Positions 41,620 to 52,119 of a DNA stretch of 64,000 nt are shown piece after piece. Under the pieces are notes generated by a model. It ran no database searches and had not been told where the DNA came from. It saw nothing but the letters and a program-made list of their open reading frames with translations. The stretch spans positions 22,775,791-22,839,790 of the forward strand of contig OX336344.1 in assembly GCA_946902875.1 (NCBI GenBank), written 5' to 3'. Positions within the stretch are counted from its first letter, which is position 1. Every line of letters begins with the position of its first letter. This stretch comes from Nematopogon swammerdamellus (Eukaryota > Arthropoda > Insecta > Lepidoptera > Adelidae). Both the position numbers and the translations under genes were made by a program.

Positions 41620-41728
41620 GACATCCGTGATGTCAGCCTATAACACCTTGGTGAACTAGGCGCCATGTCAGTGCTTCCCTTTTTCCTTCGGTCTTGCCGG
41701 CTATACTTAACTGGACGGATAACATAAA
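41620..41728 (-). mobile_element. SINE family A, diverged internal fragment
   Basis: GTCAGCCTATAACACCTTGG, CATGTCAGTGCTTCCC and TGCCGGCTATACTTAACTGG on the plus strand. No A-tail and no head. Confidence 0.78.
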
Positions 41729-43031
41729 TTTCGAAAATTAATATCTCGAAAACTATACACTTTAGAAAAAAACTTAATTTTTGTTTTTGTCTCTGGAAAA
41801 CATGAGGAATGCGCTGGCGAAATTAATGTACTGGCCGTTACAACACCCTGTAGAATGTGTGTGGTAAATGTGGTAATATGTGCATGTATTTAGAGAACTC
41901 GCAGATTCGCCATCACGCCCCGCTACCGCCCCCTGGACCCCCAAATAAGTGTGTAAGTTAAAATTACATGGATTCGGAACGCCGAACCCACACGAGGAAT
42001 TTAATTGCCGCCAGTCCCTTGGTTATCAAACAAGTTGGACCCGAATCAAACGTCCTGCCTTCAATTTCCGATAATTGGTTTAAAGTTAAGCCGCTCGTGA
42101 CGAAATGTGTGAACCGGCCTACCGACGGACGGACGTTGGCTATTTCTCCGGGGATTACGGCTGATTTAAGTATTCTTGCATGTGTGGATAAATCTCACAA
42201 CTTTACTGAACATGTGTGTGTGTGTGTGGTGAAAGCCATCGACATCTATTTTATAGATCGAACGTCGTACGATGCAACCTGTGCTAGACGTCGGTACAAG
42301 TGTGCGTGCACACACACGCAGTATTGTGATACGTGACACGATCCCTACGACGATACTATCGCGCGCTCGCCCCCACCCGCCCACAGATGACAAGAAGGAG
42401 CGAGAAAAACGTCATGCGGCGCGTTTGCCGTCTTTCCGCCCACTCCCATCACCAGCAGGCAAGCGAGAACGAGAACGCGATACCACCGCACCGTCACACG
42501 ATCCTATCCGTGAACATGATCAGGCGAAACAAACAACAACGTTTGTCACTGTCACTATTTATAACAGCAACCGGGCATCCTGCACACACGCGTCACCGAC
42601 TCGATACAGACATGCGTGCGTTCAACACGCGCCGCACACGCCGTATGAAGCGGCTGTCCGTGAAATCTGCATTATATGCGGTTCTCGTCGAGAACATATT
42701 TGTTCGGGAGTGATGTATGGGATGGGCCAATCTATAAAATAGATATCAATGGTGAAAGCAACAAAGGACATTTACAGCCTTGAGGGTGTTTGATGACCAT
42801 AGGTCATAAAGCAAACCACGTACTCCTGAGCCTATTTGGAGCAAAAAACTGTTTTTTTTTTGTGAACTTTTTTTTTGTTAGCCTAGACATAGCCATAGTG
42901 TTTTGTAGTGATCGTGTAGGTAGTGGAATGTGGTGTAGTGTAGTGTAATGTAATGAAATTTAAAATAATGTAATGTTATGTATTGTAAAGTAGTGTAATG
43001 TGGTTTGATTCAGTAGTCACGTATCAGGCAG
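41729..43031. other. 1.3-kb stretch with overlapping open frames
   Basis: Plus frames of 122, 156 and 126 codons (41968-42336, 42272-42742, 42333-42713) overlap in different phases. The products are rich in Arg, Thr and His with no recognised domain, and a (TG)n tract lies at 42214-42228. Overlap in two phases suggests high GC and few stops, not genes. A TGTAATG-type low-complexity run follows at 42905-43005. Confidence 0.35.
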
Positions 43032-43425
43032 TTTTTTTTTTCTTTTTTTTTTATGGAAACTGACACGGTTGGCTACATCACCTGCAACGTCCGTGATGTC
43101 AGCCCATAACACCGGGTGAACTAGGTGCCATGTCAGTGCTTCCCCCTTTGATCGTGCCGGCTACACTGAACTGGTCGGAAAACACAAACTATTTACATAG
43201 CCGTTTAGACCAACGTTTCATTCAGTGCGGTGGTAGCAACCCGGGCGGGTTAACCCCTACCACCAAGTAAGATTAGGAGGGAAGGGACCTACAGTTTTAC
43301 GAGGAATCCGAACCTCGGTCAGCCTCCAACGGTCAGCGGTCACCCATCCACTGACCGCACCCAGCGTTGCTTAACATTCAATAGCGACAGTTGACTGTCT
43401 GCACCACTGAGCTATCGAGGCTGAC
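43032..43425 (-). mobile_element. SINE family A with 5S-like head, full length
   Basis: Minus-strand copy of the subfamily at 29.8, 36.9 and 54.0 kb. The head ends at GGCTGAC (43419-43425 on the plus strand). Near identical, so recently active. Confidence 0.94.
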
Positions 43426-43760
43426 AAAGCGATACATGTGAGTTACCTCACATGTATCGCTGATTGATTACACATCAAAAAACTGGAAATAGAAAACAAA
43501 TTAAGTGTAGTGAGAGCATTCCAATTTATTTTTTTCCCTTCTGGTTTGGATCGATTCGATTCCTCTTTGATTGACTGTAACAAACAACCCGGTCCTGCGG
43601 TGTCGCCAGTGGCTGCCAACTCAGCCGGACAGTTCGCTAAGATTGCCCGCATGTTAGTTAACTAAAGCCTCGGGCGTTCCGTTTGTTGTGAAGGCTTCGG
43701 TGACGCGTGTACCTGAGCCGCTGGCTGGGAGTATTGATTGGTGAAGGGAAAACACGTACT
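43426..43760. other. Unannotated spacer
   Basis: Begins with the short inverted pair AGCGATACATGTGAG / CTCACATGTATCGCT (43428-43461) right beside the SINE head. Otherwise nothing recognised. Confidence 0.4.
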
Positions 43761-44080
43761 GTGTGGGGCAGGTACTTTAAAAGAATAGCCCCACTGCATC
43801 TCTCCCCGTGTGTGTCGTAAAAGGCGACTAAGGGATATGACTCCCTTCTTATATTACTAGGTGGTAGGGTTTAACCCGCCCGGATTGGTACCACCGCACT
43901 GAATGAAAGGTCGGTCGAAACGACTATGTAAATAGTTTGTGTTTTCCGTCCAGTTCAGTGTAGCCGGCACGACCGAAGGGAAGGCTGACGTGGCACCAAG
44001 TTCACCCGGTGTTATGGGCTGACATCACGGATGTTGTAGGTGATGTAGCCAACCGTGTCAGTTTCCATAAAAAAACAAAA
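43761..44080 (+). mobile_element. SINE family A with third head, full length
   Basis: GTGTGGGGCAGGTACTTTAA to the A-rich tail. Near consensus, with two bases lost in GGGAAGCACTGAC. Confidence 0.95.
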
Positions 44081-44201
44081 ACGATCAAGTATAAATAACG
44101 TTACTATAATACTGTCTCGGGTCCTTAAGATAGGCGCGAGCCGAACTTGGTCGGTTTTCTCTTGGCAGCTATCATTTACGTCAAAATATATACACATACA
44201 A

Positions 44202-44374
44202 TACATGCTGTATCCCGATAATTATTCATTGAATTTGATTTTGAACAATAGGGGTAAGCAGAGTGTAATCGGTATTATGCCGCTCGAACTGAGGTGAATT
44301 TACAGCACAACACCGACCACTACGTCTAGCAAAGTACGAAGACATAATAACGATCTAGCAGCAAGTAAGGCACG
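44202..44374 (-). mobile_element. Repeat family I, diverged
   Basis: CATGCTGTATCCCGATAA, GGGGTAAGCAGAGTG, CAGCACAACACCGACCACTA and AGCAGCAAGTAAGGCACGAC on the plus strand, with a 30-bp insertion after CCCGATAA. Confidence 0.8.
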
Positions 44375-44490
44375 ACGACAAATCAATATTAAATTCCAAA
44401 TATCTGTTTTTGTTTGACAATATTGACGAATTACCTAAGTCAAGGTTTCGCTAAAACTCAATTGAGATAAGAGTCAGACCGAATTAGTAC

Positions 44491-44706
44491 CTACTAATCC
44501 TCGCAGAAGTACTAATCCTCGCAGAAGTACTAATCCTCGCAGAAGTACTAATCCTCGCAGAAGTACTAATCCTCGCAGAAGTACTAATCCTCGCAGAAGT
44601 ACTAATCCTCGCAGAAGTACTAATCCTCGCAGAAGTACTAATCCTCGCAGAAGTACTAATCCTCGCAGAAGTACTAATCCTCGCAGAAGTACTAATCCTC
44701 GCAGAA
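44491..44706. repeat. 18-bp minisatellite, twelve units
   Basis: Unit TACTAATCCTCGCAGAAG repeated twelve times with almost no variation. Since 18 is divisible by three, one minus-strand frame (44776-44474) stays open and would read repeats of LLRGLV. No upstream gene supports translation. Confidence 0.97.
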
Positions 44707-44936
44707 GGCAGCCAGCGCCCAACAAAGGACGCGCCAGATTTATCTGGCCATCATCGTCCTCTTTGCGGAAATTCACATCAGATGGTCTTCCGATCGCTTT
44801 GATCTAGATCCTTTCGAGTTAACTCGCTCGTGACAAATCGGCGGGCGTGGGACTTAGGGATTTACTGAAACTCTGTTTAGGCGACGACAACGACGCTAGT
44901 TCGACTGGCTCTTGCTGCTTCGCCGTTGTGAACCGC
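44707..44936. other. Unannotated spacer after the minisatellite
   Basis: Nothing recognised. Confidence 0.35.
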
Positions 44937-45147
44937 GCTAAAACTGTAGGTCACTTCCCTTGCTCCTACTAGACGGTAGGCTCAAATTGTAGCCGACTTT
45001 TTTTTATGTAATCCGGTATGGGTGACTGAGTCGGAGGGGCCAAAGCGTCGCCAAAGCGGAGGGGCTAACGACGCCCATGAGCGTCGTTAGACACCTTAGG
45101 GGTGGCTCGGCGCCACATGTCGCTCTTTCAATAAAAAAAAATCCTGA
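44937..45147 (+). mobile_element. Chimera of SINE B core, inverted SINE B tail and LINE C1 tail
   Basis: 44937-44998 is SINE B core on the plus strand (CTGTAGGTCACTTCCCTTGC ... AATTGTAGCCGAC). 44999-45050 is a SINE B tail on the minus strand. 45062-45147 is a LINE C1 tail on the plus strand ending TCAATAAAAAA. Three truncated pieces abut within 210 bp. Confidence 0.85.
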
Positions 45148-45239
45148 GTGGTCGGTGTTTTAAGCAGCTCTATTGCACTTTTTTTTCGTCCGTTCGAACT
45201 TCAGAACGATACAAAAATGCATTGAGCTATTTCTCTATG

Positions 45240-45652
45240 CAAAAATGTGACCGATTATAACCAGCTGTGGTTTCACTACACGCAGCGAGCTTATAACTCG
45301 CTGCGTGTACAGTACAACAATGCACTTCGGTGCATGTTGGGTCTACCTTGGAGGTGTAGTGCGTCTGGCATGTTCGCCGAACATCGCATTGACGACTTCT
45401 ACGCCATAATGCGGAAGCGGCGAGCAGGGTTTATGAAACGTATTTGTGAATGTGAAAACCCTATCATAAGCACAATCTCCCGACAATTATTTTACGTAAA
45501 TGACGAAATTGTACCAATATTATTGTAATTGATGTAATTGATCTGATATTTTATTTTTTATTTCTAATTGTGTGCTGTATAATATGTGTTGTTTGTGTAC
45601 AGATATGGGTTTATACCTGAATTAAACGTTTATTTAATTTAATTTAATTTAT
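45240..45652 (+). pseudogene. LINE ORF2 C-terminal domain (jockey/CR1-like) with TTTAA tail
   Basis: An open frame 45247-45528 (93 residues) contains LRVQYNNALRCMLGLP, CSASGMFAE and FYAIMRKRRAGFMKRI. This is the C-terminal block after the reverse transcriptase in many insect LINEs. The 3' end has TTTATTTAATTTAATTTAAT, a short tandem tail. The RT domain itself is absent, so the copy is 5' truncated. It differs from C1, C2 and the RTE-like family. Confidence 0.85.
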
Positions 45653-45995
45653 AACCCCGCTAGTAGGGCTTGCAAGTTTGACGCTTGGTGGGATTATAGC
45701 GCAAACTCTAAAGTAAAACAACAAATAATAAAAACGGACCAACTGCGTGTTACCGTTTTTACGAAAGAGGAAAACAAAAAAAAAACGTTGAAAAAAATTT
45801 GTTTCTAGTATGGGGTGATGTCGAAATGTCCCTTAATTTTTTACTTTTATTTTTTATTTATTTGTTATCCACCATTAACCATTAAAACATGTTATGTGAA
45901 AATTTCAACCGGCTACCTATTACGATTCAAAAGATACAGGAACGGACAGACGGAGACGTAGGCTTGGTATAGGGCCCCGTACGAAACCATAAAAA
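45653..45995 (+). repeat. Interspersed repeat D, subfamily copy
   Basis: Shares GATTATAGCGCAAACTCTAA with 35.4 kb and has the D end AAAATTTCAACCGGCTACCT, AGATACAGGAACGGACAGAC, GGCCCCGTACG. Its start abuts the TTTAA tail of the LINE before it. Confidence 0.75.
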
Positions 45996-46380
45996 AGGAT
46001 CACAGAATATTAGCCTAATGCACTACGATTTCCCAATGTTCCGTTTACGCTATGTAAATTATCATCATGTATCTCTTATATTTATTGTTTATCATATTTT
46101 ATTATCCCATTTCCTCTGTCGACACAGCGTATCCCTGCGCGGGGTCGGAGAGAGGCGTCGGCACAGCGGAATCGGAGAATTTACTTAAATCTCCAATTCG
46201 TATAAATCAGACGGGGAGGAAAAGTCCTTGCATGAGCGACCAAGCGGTCAACGTATCCCTTAAGGGGGGATACTTGGCAAAACATCACATCATAATATTA
46301 TCCTATTTCATTGAGACAATTGTATATTCAGTTATATATAACTATAATTTATATGCTTATAGTTAGGTAAACTAGTTTTT
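45996..46380. other. Unannotated spacer
   Basis: Nothing recognised. Confidence 0.35.
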
Positions 46381-46922
46381 AACCGACTTCTTCAAAAACA
46401 GGAATTTGTCAATTCGACCCGTATGTCGTTGGATATATCACACACGCTGAATCCCGATAATCGGGGTAAGCAGAGTAATCGGTGTTGTGCTGCAAGTACT
46501 CTGGTCAATTACAGCACAACACCGACCACCACGTTTCGCAAAGTATTCCAACAAGATTCAATCGATCAAGCAGCAAGTAAGGCACGAAGACCCACCTGCT
46601 GCATGACTCGGTGGAAGTACCGTGCCAAGGTGAGAGGTGGCGAGCCTGTCGCCCTTTAGCACGGCATCTTGTCCTTATCCCTTAGTCGTCGTTGGAATTG
46701 CACAATATTCGTATATATGTTAGTATATTTGGGCTTCTAAACAGGTGTGCCAAATTTCATAAGTGTATGTATGTTTGTATGTATGTATGTATAAGTACGC
46801 CTGAAAATTGATAGATGGACCCCTTTTGTGCTTTTGTACCGCCTTCAACTCAAGGGTCAAAGAATCACTTACATTACACATTAACACTTTTAAGTTCTAG
46901 TTGTTTTTTGAAGTCGGTGCAA
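46381..46922 (+). mobile_element. Repeat J bounded by inverted ends, holding a family I insertion
   Basis: The ends AACCGACTTCTTCAAAAAC and GTTTTTTGAAGTCGGT are inverted. The interior includes TATCACACACGCTG only because of the family I copy at 46434-46687. Without that, the element is about 280 bp. Inverted ends suggest a non-autonomous DNA element. Confidence 0.72.
46434..46687 (-). mobile_element. Repeat family I, complete insertion with 9-bp target duplication
   Basis: GTCGTTGGA stands on both sides (46425-46433 and 46688-46696). The plus strand runs TATATCACACACGCTGAATC to CTTGTCCTTATCCCTTAGTC. A variable-length duplication suggests retroposition. The SINE A head beyond CTTAGTC is absent here. 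Confidence 0.9.
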
Positions 46923-47040
46923 TGTTTTTTAAAACCTTTTTTTTTATGGTTTCGTATCCATACGGAAGCCAACTACTATTTACTAAATCTAAGGAACGTA
47001 CTTACTGGGAACAAAAGTTCGCGAGGCGAACAAACATTCT

Positions 47041-47555
47041 CGGCGCGGGATGGCTCTGCTAAATACCAGCTTGCGCCTTTGGACTCGATCCAGCGTCGAG
47101 CCGTGCGACTAGTGGATGACCCCGAAGTGTCCCGCGATCTAGAACCGCTGCAACTTCGGAGGGATGTCGGCGCCCTAAGTGTGTTCTATCGCTTATTCCA
47201 CGGGTAGTGCTCGGAGGAGCTGTTTAACGCGATTCTGCCGTCCCCTTTCCACCTCCGTACAACGCGCAGGGCAGGGATTGCATCCCTATACGCTGGACTT
47301 ACCGCGGATGCGTACTATTCGGTTCTGCAGATCCTTCCTCCACAGAACCGGTAAACTCTGGAACGCTCTACCTGCCCACATATTTCCCCCCAAATGTAGT
47401 CTCGGGTCCTTCAAGAGAGGCGTGAATGGGCACCTGTCAGGCCGGCATGGCATTCCGGAGTCCCCCGCATACGTCCGAATGTCCATGGGCGTCGCTAGAC
47501 ACCTTAGGGATGGCTCGGCGCCACATGTCGCGCTTAGTATAAAAAAAAAAAATTG
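47041..47555 (+). pseudogene. LINE family C1, best copy of ORF2 C-terminus plus 3' end
   Basis: The frame to 47207 contains YQLAPLDSIQRRAVRLVDDP and LRRDVGALSVFYRLFHG. After a stop and frame change a second frame has FLHRTGKLWNALPAHIFPP and GSFKRGVNGHLSGRHGI. These are conserved C-terminal blocks of jockey/CR1-type LINE polyproteins. The 3' end has GGCTCGGCGCCACATGTCGC and an A-run. 5' truncated after the RT domain. Confidence 0.9.
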
Positions 47556-47599
47556 TCTCGTCACTCGATACCCAAATTTTTATCAGTCTTCTTTTAAAA

Positions 47600-47645
47600 T
47601 ACATACATACCACACGCTGTATCTCGACAATTCCGGGGCACCCCG
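47600..47645 (-). mobile_element. Repeat family I, terminal stub
   Basis: ACATACCACACGCTGTATCT then CGACAATTCCGGGGC on the plus strand. Only about 45 bp. Confidence 0.65.
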
Positions 47646-47804
47646 GAAACATCTTTCCCCACTCCTACAATCCACGGATCTTCAAATCGCGGGTTAATAG
47701 CCTTTCCCCAGCAACATTAGGCCACCTCCAACCCGGACTGGCAACTCCTCGGCGGTGAAATTGGCTGCGCCTGAGGTTGCGACCTCTGGCGGAGCGGGTT
47801 TGAC

Positions 47805-48062
47805 ACCTGAAAGACTTCCTGGCTCCTTCCTGGCTCCTTTGGCTCCTTTCGTGAACACTCGGCTCGAAACGAAACGTAACAAAAACGACATGCACCGCCT
47901 CAACATTAGGTTAGGGTTAATATAGAGAGCATCTTCTTTATATTAACCCTGGTAATTTTTTTTTAAACCACCAAAACATCACTTATACCACACTTTCCTT
48001 CGAGCCGAAGTCTGCCGAAAGGAGCTAAAGGAGCCAGGAAGGAGCCAGGAAGTCTTTCAGGT
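47805..48062. repeat. Long nested inverted repeat
   Basis: The outer arms 47805-47851 and 48016-48062 are complementary over 47 bp with one mismatch (AAAGACTTCCTGGCTCCTTC). Weaker pairing continues inward (CTCGGCTCGAA / TTCGAGCCGA). An inner hairpin AGGGTTAATATA / TATATTAACCCT lies at 47913-47950. The arms themselves contain tandem CTTCCTGGCTC units. Confidence 0.93.
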
Positions 48063-48304
48063 GGCGCACCGGGGCAGAGCCACCCAGATCGGAAGCAATA
48101 AAAAAAATTGATAGTTCGCTCCGCGTACAAATATGTTCGCGCGGCGAACACTTGTTCTCGGCGCAAACTTTTGTTCGTGTGGCGAATGTTCTCTGTGAGT
48201 ACACTCCTGACCACGACCGTGCAAAAGTTAATTAAAAATCATGCGTGATTTCTGATTTCTTGATCGCCGGTTGTGATTTGAAACCTTATTCGATTAACGC
48301 TAAA

Positions 48305-48602
48305 TTAACCGCTACGTGATATGGTGCGTAACGAGGCAATCCGCCGACGCACCAAAGTAATCGATATTGGACACCGGGTGGCTAAGCTCAAGTGGCAGTG
48401 GGCTGGGCAGAAGAGACGACGACCGTTGGAGTAACCGTGTCCTGCACTGGCGGCCGTGGACTTGAAAACGGAGTGTGGGGAGACCACCCGCCAGGTGGGA
48501 CGACGACATAAAGTACGTCGGCGGAAAGCAGTGGTTCCGTACCGCTGAAGGCCGGGAGGACTGGAGAAAAATTGGAGAGGCGACGCTTACACGCTGACTG
48601 AC
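48305..48602 (+). pseudogene. RTE-like LINE fragment, plus copy
   Basis: Same region as at 24810-25140: ATGGTGCGTAACGAGGCAAT, ATTGGACACCGGGTGGCTAA, GACCACCCGCCAGGTGGGAC, ending CACGCTGACTGACTG. A deletion near 48408 (GGGCTGGGCAGAAGAGACG) breaks the frame after WQWAGQ. Confidence 0.88.
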
Positions 48603-49236
48603 TGCTAAATTAAACAAGTTTATTTTTCTATTTTTTCAGGTCAAAATAGTAAGTTTTTTCCAAATGTACTTGTATTTCTAAGCTCACCTCCAAGATACTA
48701 TACAACTAGATGCTCGCGTGTGTACGTATAGCAGCACGGTTCGACGCACGTGTCGGCTACACAGAATATTCACCAGCTAGGAACGCTTATGAATAAATAC
48801 TTGAAGCTCGCTGCCAGGCAGGAATGCACTTTGAAAAAGTTTGCACACGAGTGGCTACACACACGGGCCCGGCTGCATATATCGGTTTTTAGTGGGCTAG
48901 GGATGCAAGGATATATCGAAACGTCGATTTTTCTTTTATTGCTGAGATTTTTTTAAAGAAAGTGTACATAAAGCTAAACACAAAATAAAATATAAACCTA
49001 TAACCTATACAAAACCTAATAACCCTCCTCCAGGTGGGACGATGTGGGCACTGTTCCGAGGAAGCTAGCGGCGTTGCCTCGCCTGATGGCCACACTGATA
49101 CGCTGCCTCAGGAACTCGAGCAAAATTAGTATAAGTTTATTACAAAGAAATGTATTAAAAAATGTGATTATAAGAAATGTGTTAATAAGTCATACTAAAA
49201 ATCTAAAGATTAATCTTGCTTGATATGATATATATA
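48603..49236. other. Unannotated stretch
   Basis: Short opposing frames only. No repeat match. Confidence 0.35.
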
Positions 49237-49623
49237 AGGTGTTTCGTTAGTCATGTCATTAACTTCGGGAGGGTTACATACGCACCCAAACAAACACTTT
49301 ACGCAAAAAAAACATATGTTTATAGGATAATTTTTTCTCCTAACAAAAAAATAAAATCAAATAGTGTAATAACCAATCATAGTGGCCTTTGTGACTTATT
49401 TACAACAAACAGCTGTTCTGCGTTTGAACATAGTACGGTCATTGACCCCGTACAATGCAAGTTACCTACTGTTACACACAGGTTAATGTTTAGGTAGCAA
49501 ACATGTTTTGTTAAATTTCTCGAAAAGTAATGCTAAAAATATTAATTTTCTTTTTGCGTAACGTGTTTATTTGAGTGCGTATGTAACCCTCCCGAAATTT
49601 TTGACTTGACTAACGAAACACCT
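49237..49623. mobile_element. Foldback MITE G, copy 2
   Basis: AGGTGTTTCGTTAGTCATGT at one end, ACTTGACTAACGAAACACCT at the other, with TATA flanks. The interior matches 6638-7029 including CATAGTACGGTCATTGACCC. Confidence 0.9.
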
Positions 49624-49969
49624 TATATATAGGTATATTTGTTATGTAACCCCCGACTGTTTATTCCCAAAATGTATTTCGTCATGTCAAGTTCATGCGA
49701 ATGAAGGTGGTTCAAAGTCAACACACGTCAGTTGGAAACCCTTGTCAAACTGAGGACAGGTCGCTCTTATATCAATGCCATTGGAGGTCAACTGTCAGTT
49801 TGAGAAGGATCTGGAGCTGGCGTGTGTGAAATGTGTTTGCATACAGGACAGGTTTCCTTCATTTGTTGTCTACCTCCTTATTTATTTTTCATTCCTCTTA
49901 ATCTGGTCGTAAACGGAAAGAGTCTGGTATTGTCATGAGAATATAGCTTTAAACGAAATAAATTACGTG
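49624..49969. other. Unannotated spacer
   Basis: Nothing recognised. Confidence 0.35.
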
Positions 49970-50261
49970 CATACCTACACCTGCTGCTTCAACGTTCGGA
50001 ACCGGTGTAAAACTGTAGGTCCCTTCCCTTGCCCCTTACTAGGTGGTAGGCTCAAATTGTAGCCGACTGCGTTGATACCATCGTACTGGATGTAAGATAG
50101 CCGCACACCAGCTTCAGTTATGTTCTCCTCTAGTCCAGAATAGCCAGCAATTCAGGGAAGTCTCCGGAATGCCACCTAACTTCTCGGAAGTGATATTGGC
50201 TGGTCAGCGCATGTGCTTTGGCCCCTCTGACTCGGCCACCCATACCTGATTACATAAAAAA
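49970..50261 (+). mobile_element. SINE family B, linker, core and tail
   Basis: Begins in the linker (TACGTGCATACCTACACCTG), continues GGAACCGGTGTAAAACTGTA, core and tail to CTGATTACATAAAAA. The tRNA-like head is lost. Confidence 0.9.
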
Positions 50262-50284
50262 TATATATTAACCAAGGTCTTGAC

Positions 50285-50502
50285 CACCTGGTCTGGCTCT
50301 CTATGTGTGTTCTATCGTCTATTTCATGGAGGGAGTTCGGAGGAGCTGTTTAACGCGATTCCGCCGTCCCCATTCCACCTCCGCACTACGCGTACCGGGC
50401 AGGGGATGAACGCCTACTCAATCGACCTACCACCGGTTCTGTAGGTCTGTTATTCACAGAACCAGGTAGATGTGGAACGCACTCCCTGCCCATCTATTTC
50501 CA
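50285..50502 (+). mobile_element. LINE family C1, internal fragment
   Basis: GTGTTCTATCGTCTATTTCA (VFYRLFH-type), GGAGGAGCTGTTTAACGCGA and CAGGTAGATGTGGAACGCAC. It stops at CCCATCTATTTCCAC with no 3' end, so it is truncated on both sides. Confidence 0.82.
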
Positions 50503-50822
50503 CAAAAGCAGGCCTCACGCACTCTATGTGCGCACACTTGCGCGCGCTAACTATCTACCGCCCGGTGGACCGCCGCCGGCGGTCTAATTTAGTGGAAATT
50601 CGTCAGCCGCGCGAAGCATACCTACACGCTCGCTCACGCAACTGCGCGCAGCTGCAAAGCAATAATCACTGCGACGTGAAACAGTAGGCTATTAAAGCCG
50701 AAGGTATGGAACTTTTTCTTTGGAGTGATTTATCTGTTACGAAGTAACTATTAAGTAATCCGTGACAAAAGTGCACTTATTCTTAGTTGATATTACTCCG
50801 TTCTAACCAAAGAACATATCAT
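50503..50822. other. Unannotated spacer, GC-rich at 50510-50650
   Basis: A 71-codon frame begins in the LINE fragment and has no motif. Confidence 0.35.
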
Positions 50823-50990
50823 TATTAGGTTCTCCTCGCGAAACCACGCTCACTAAGGGGCCATGCCAGCGATAAGGTGGACAAAAGTCATGAAGTAATT
50901 TGTTCACACCCATATTTTGAAGACACTCAGGCTGTAGAGACGCGTTCACCGGAAGACGGTTCCATATTTTCGCGGTACGCTACAGAAACA
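50823..50990 (-). mobile_element. LINE family C2, 3' end
   Basis: On the minus strand CTGAGTGTCTTCAAAATATG (a degraded LGVFKRR block), then GGCATGGCCCCTTAGTGAGC and GTGGTTTCGCGAGGAGAA. Tail end missing. Confidence 0.7.
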
Positions 50991-51479
50991 ATACAATTGT
51001 ATACAGGTGCACATCCTAATAGCTGTAGTTACAATTTAACACAACACACACTCGTACAATGTGTAGAGAAATACAAAATTTGCATATTATGATAACAAGG
51101 AGCTCTCTCGCGACAAAACAATTTCACAGTCCGCGAGCATCGACTGCAGGAGGTATACTTCGTTACAAAATGGAGGAAAGTTTTTATTTTTTCCTAATAA
51201 CAGATTTAGAATATAATCTGTTCTGCATATCTTTCCTCCTGAAATGAATTTTTTAGACCAGCAAGGTTAATTACAAAGTTTCGTTCTACGCAACTCCTCA
51301 AGATATATATAAAGTATATAAGTATAGTAAATAAGAGTTGATGTAGGTATAATACAATATTTATTATTCTTATTGTATATTATATGTAATTAATTATGTA
51401 TATGTAAGGATGTATTATTGGTTGTATGTATTTTTATACAAATTTGTCTATGTAAGTTGTGTTTTCATATTTCATCCTA
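50991..51479. other. Unannotated AT-rich spacer
   Basis: Nothing recognised. Confidence 0.35.
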
Positions 51480-51612
51480 CTGTCCACTCTTTAGTACTGC
51501 ATTGTCCGCCCCTACGTGTTTTCCACATCCCAAAGGTTAATTCGCAAAGAATGCCGCAAGGCATTAAACTCACCTTTTATGACCCTTTTATGTAAGGTGT
51601 ACAATAAAGTAT
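51480..51612 (+). mobile_element. Repeat H (LINE-type 3' end)
   Basis: TTTAGTACTGCATTGTCCGC, CACATCCCAAAGGTTAATTC, GCATTAAACTCACC and TACAATAAAGTATA. See 8372 and 54489. Confidence 0.7.
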
Positions 51613-52119
51613 ATTTAAATTTCATTTCATTCCAAGATTTCACACTTTATCCATTAAATTTTCAACCCACCAATCGGCGAAAACCGCATCTATTTTGCAC
51701 CATCACAATCTGTTGCCGACCTTCCCGACTTGCCGACAACTCTCGACAGTTCGCTTAGTTTTGCGCTCTGACTGTACTTAATGTTAAGCTCCTCGATACA
51801 AACGGTCGTCTAAGACAAAGACAAAACTGCTAATAAATAAACCTCGTCTTCTCAAGAACCAGTTACAAAATAACACGTACATTATACCGGCTGACTTGAA
51901 AAGTAACCGGTACTTAGTAGCTGGTATTTTATTACTGCTATCTGACGTTCCTTATCTGTTATCATGTCGCAGTGCTCGTGATTCTGGAATTTTCGTCGTT
52001 ATTTTTACGACGTTGAATTATTATGTAAGCAGCATGGAAAAATGTATATTTTAAATTTCCTCATCCTTTTAAATCTTACACTTTATAACTAGTTTCCTAG
52101 CTTCATGTTTTTCACTTGT
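51613..52119. other. Unannotated spacer
   Basis: Nothing recognised. Confidence 0.35.

Noticed and set aside
41968..42742. Three overlapping plus-strand frames of 122-156 codons
   Set aside because: They overlap in different phases, contain low-complexity TG and Arg-rich stretches, and match no domain.
47179..47697. 172-codon frame as a new gene
   Set aside because: Its recognisable part is the LINE C1 C-terminal block; the rest is LINE 3' end and a family I stub.
48090..48102. Sequencing-adapter-like AGATCGGAAG
   Set aside because: Only about ten bases match and the flanks continue as normal sequence, so contamination is not supported.
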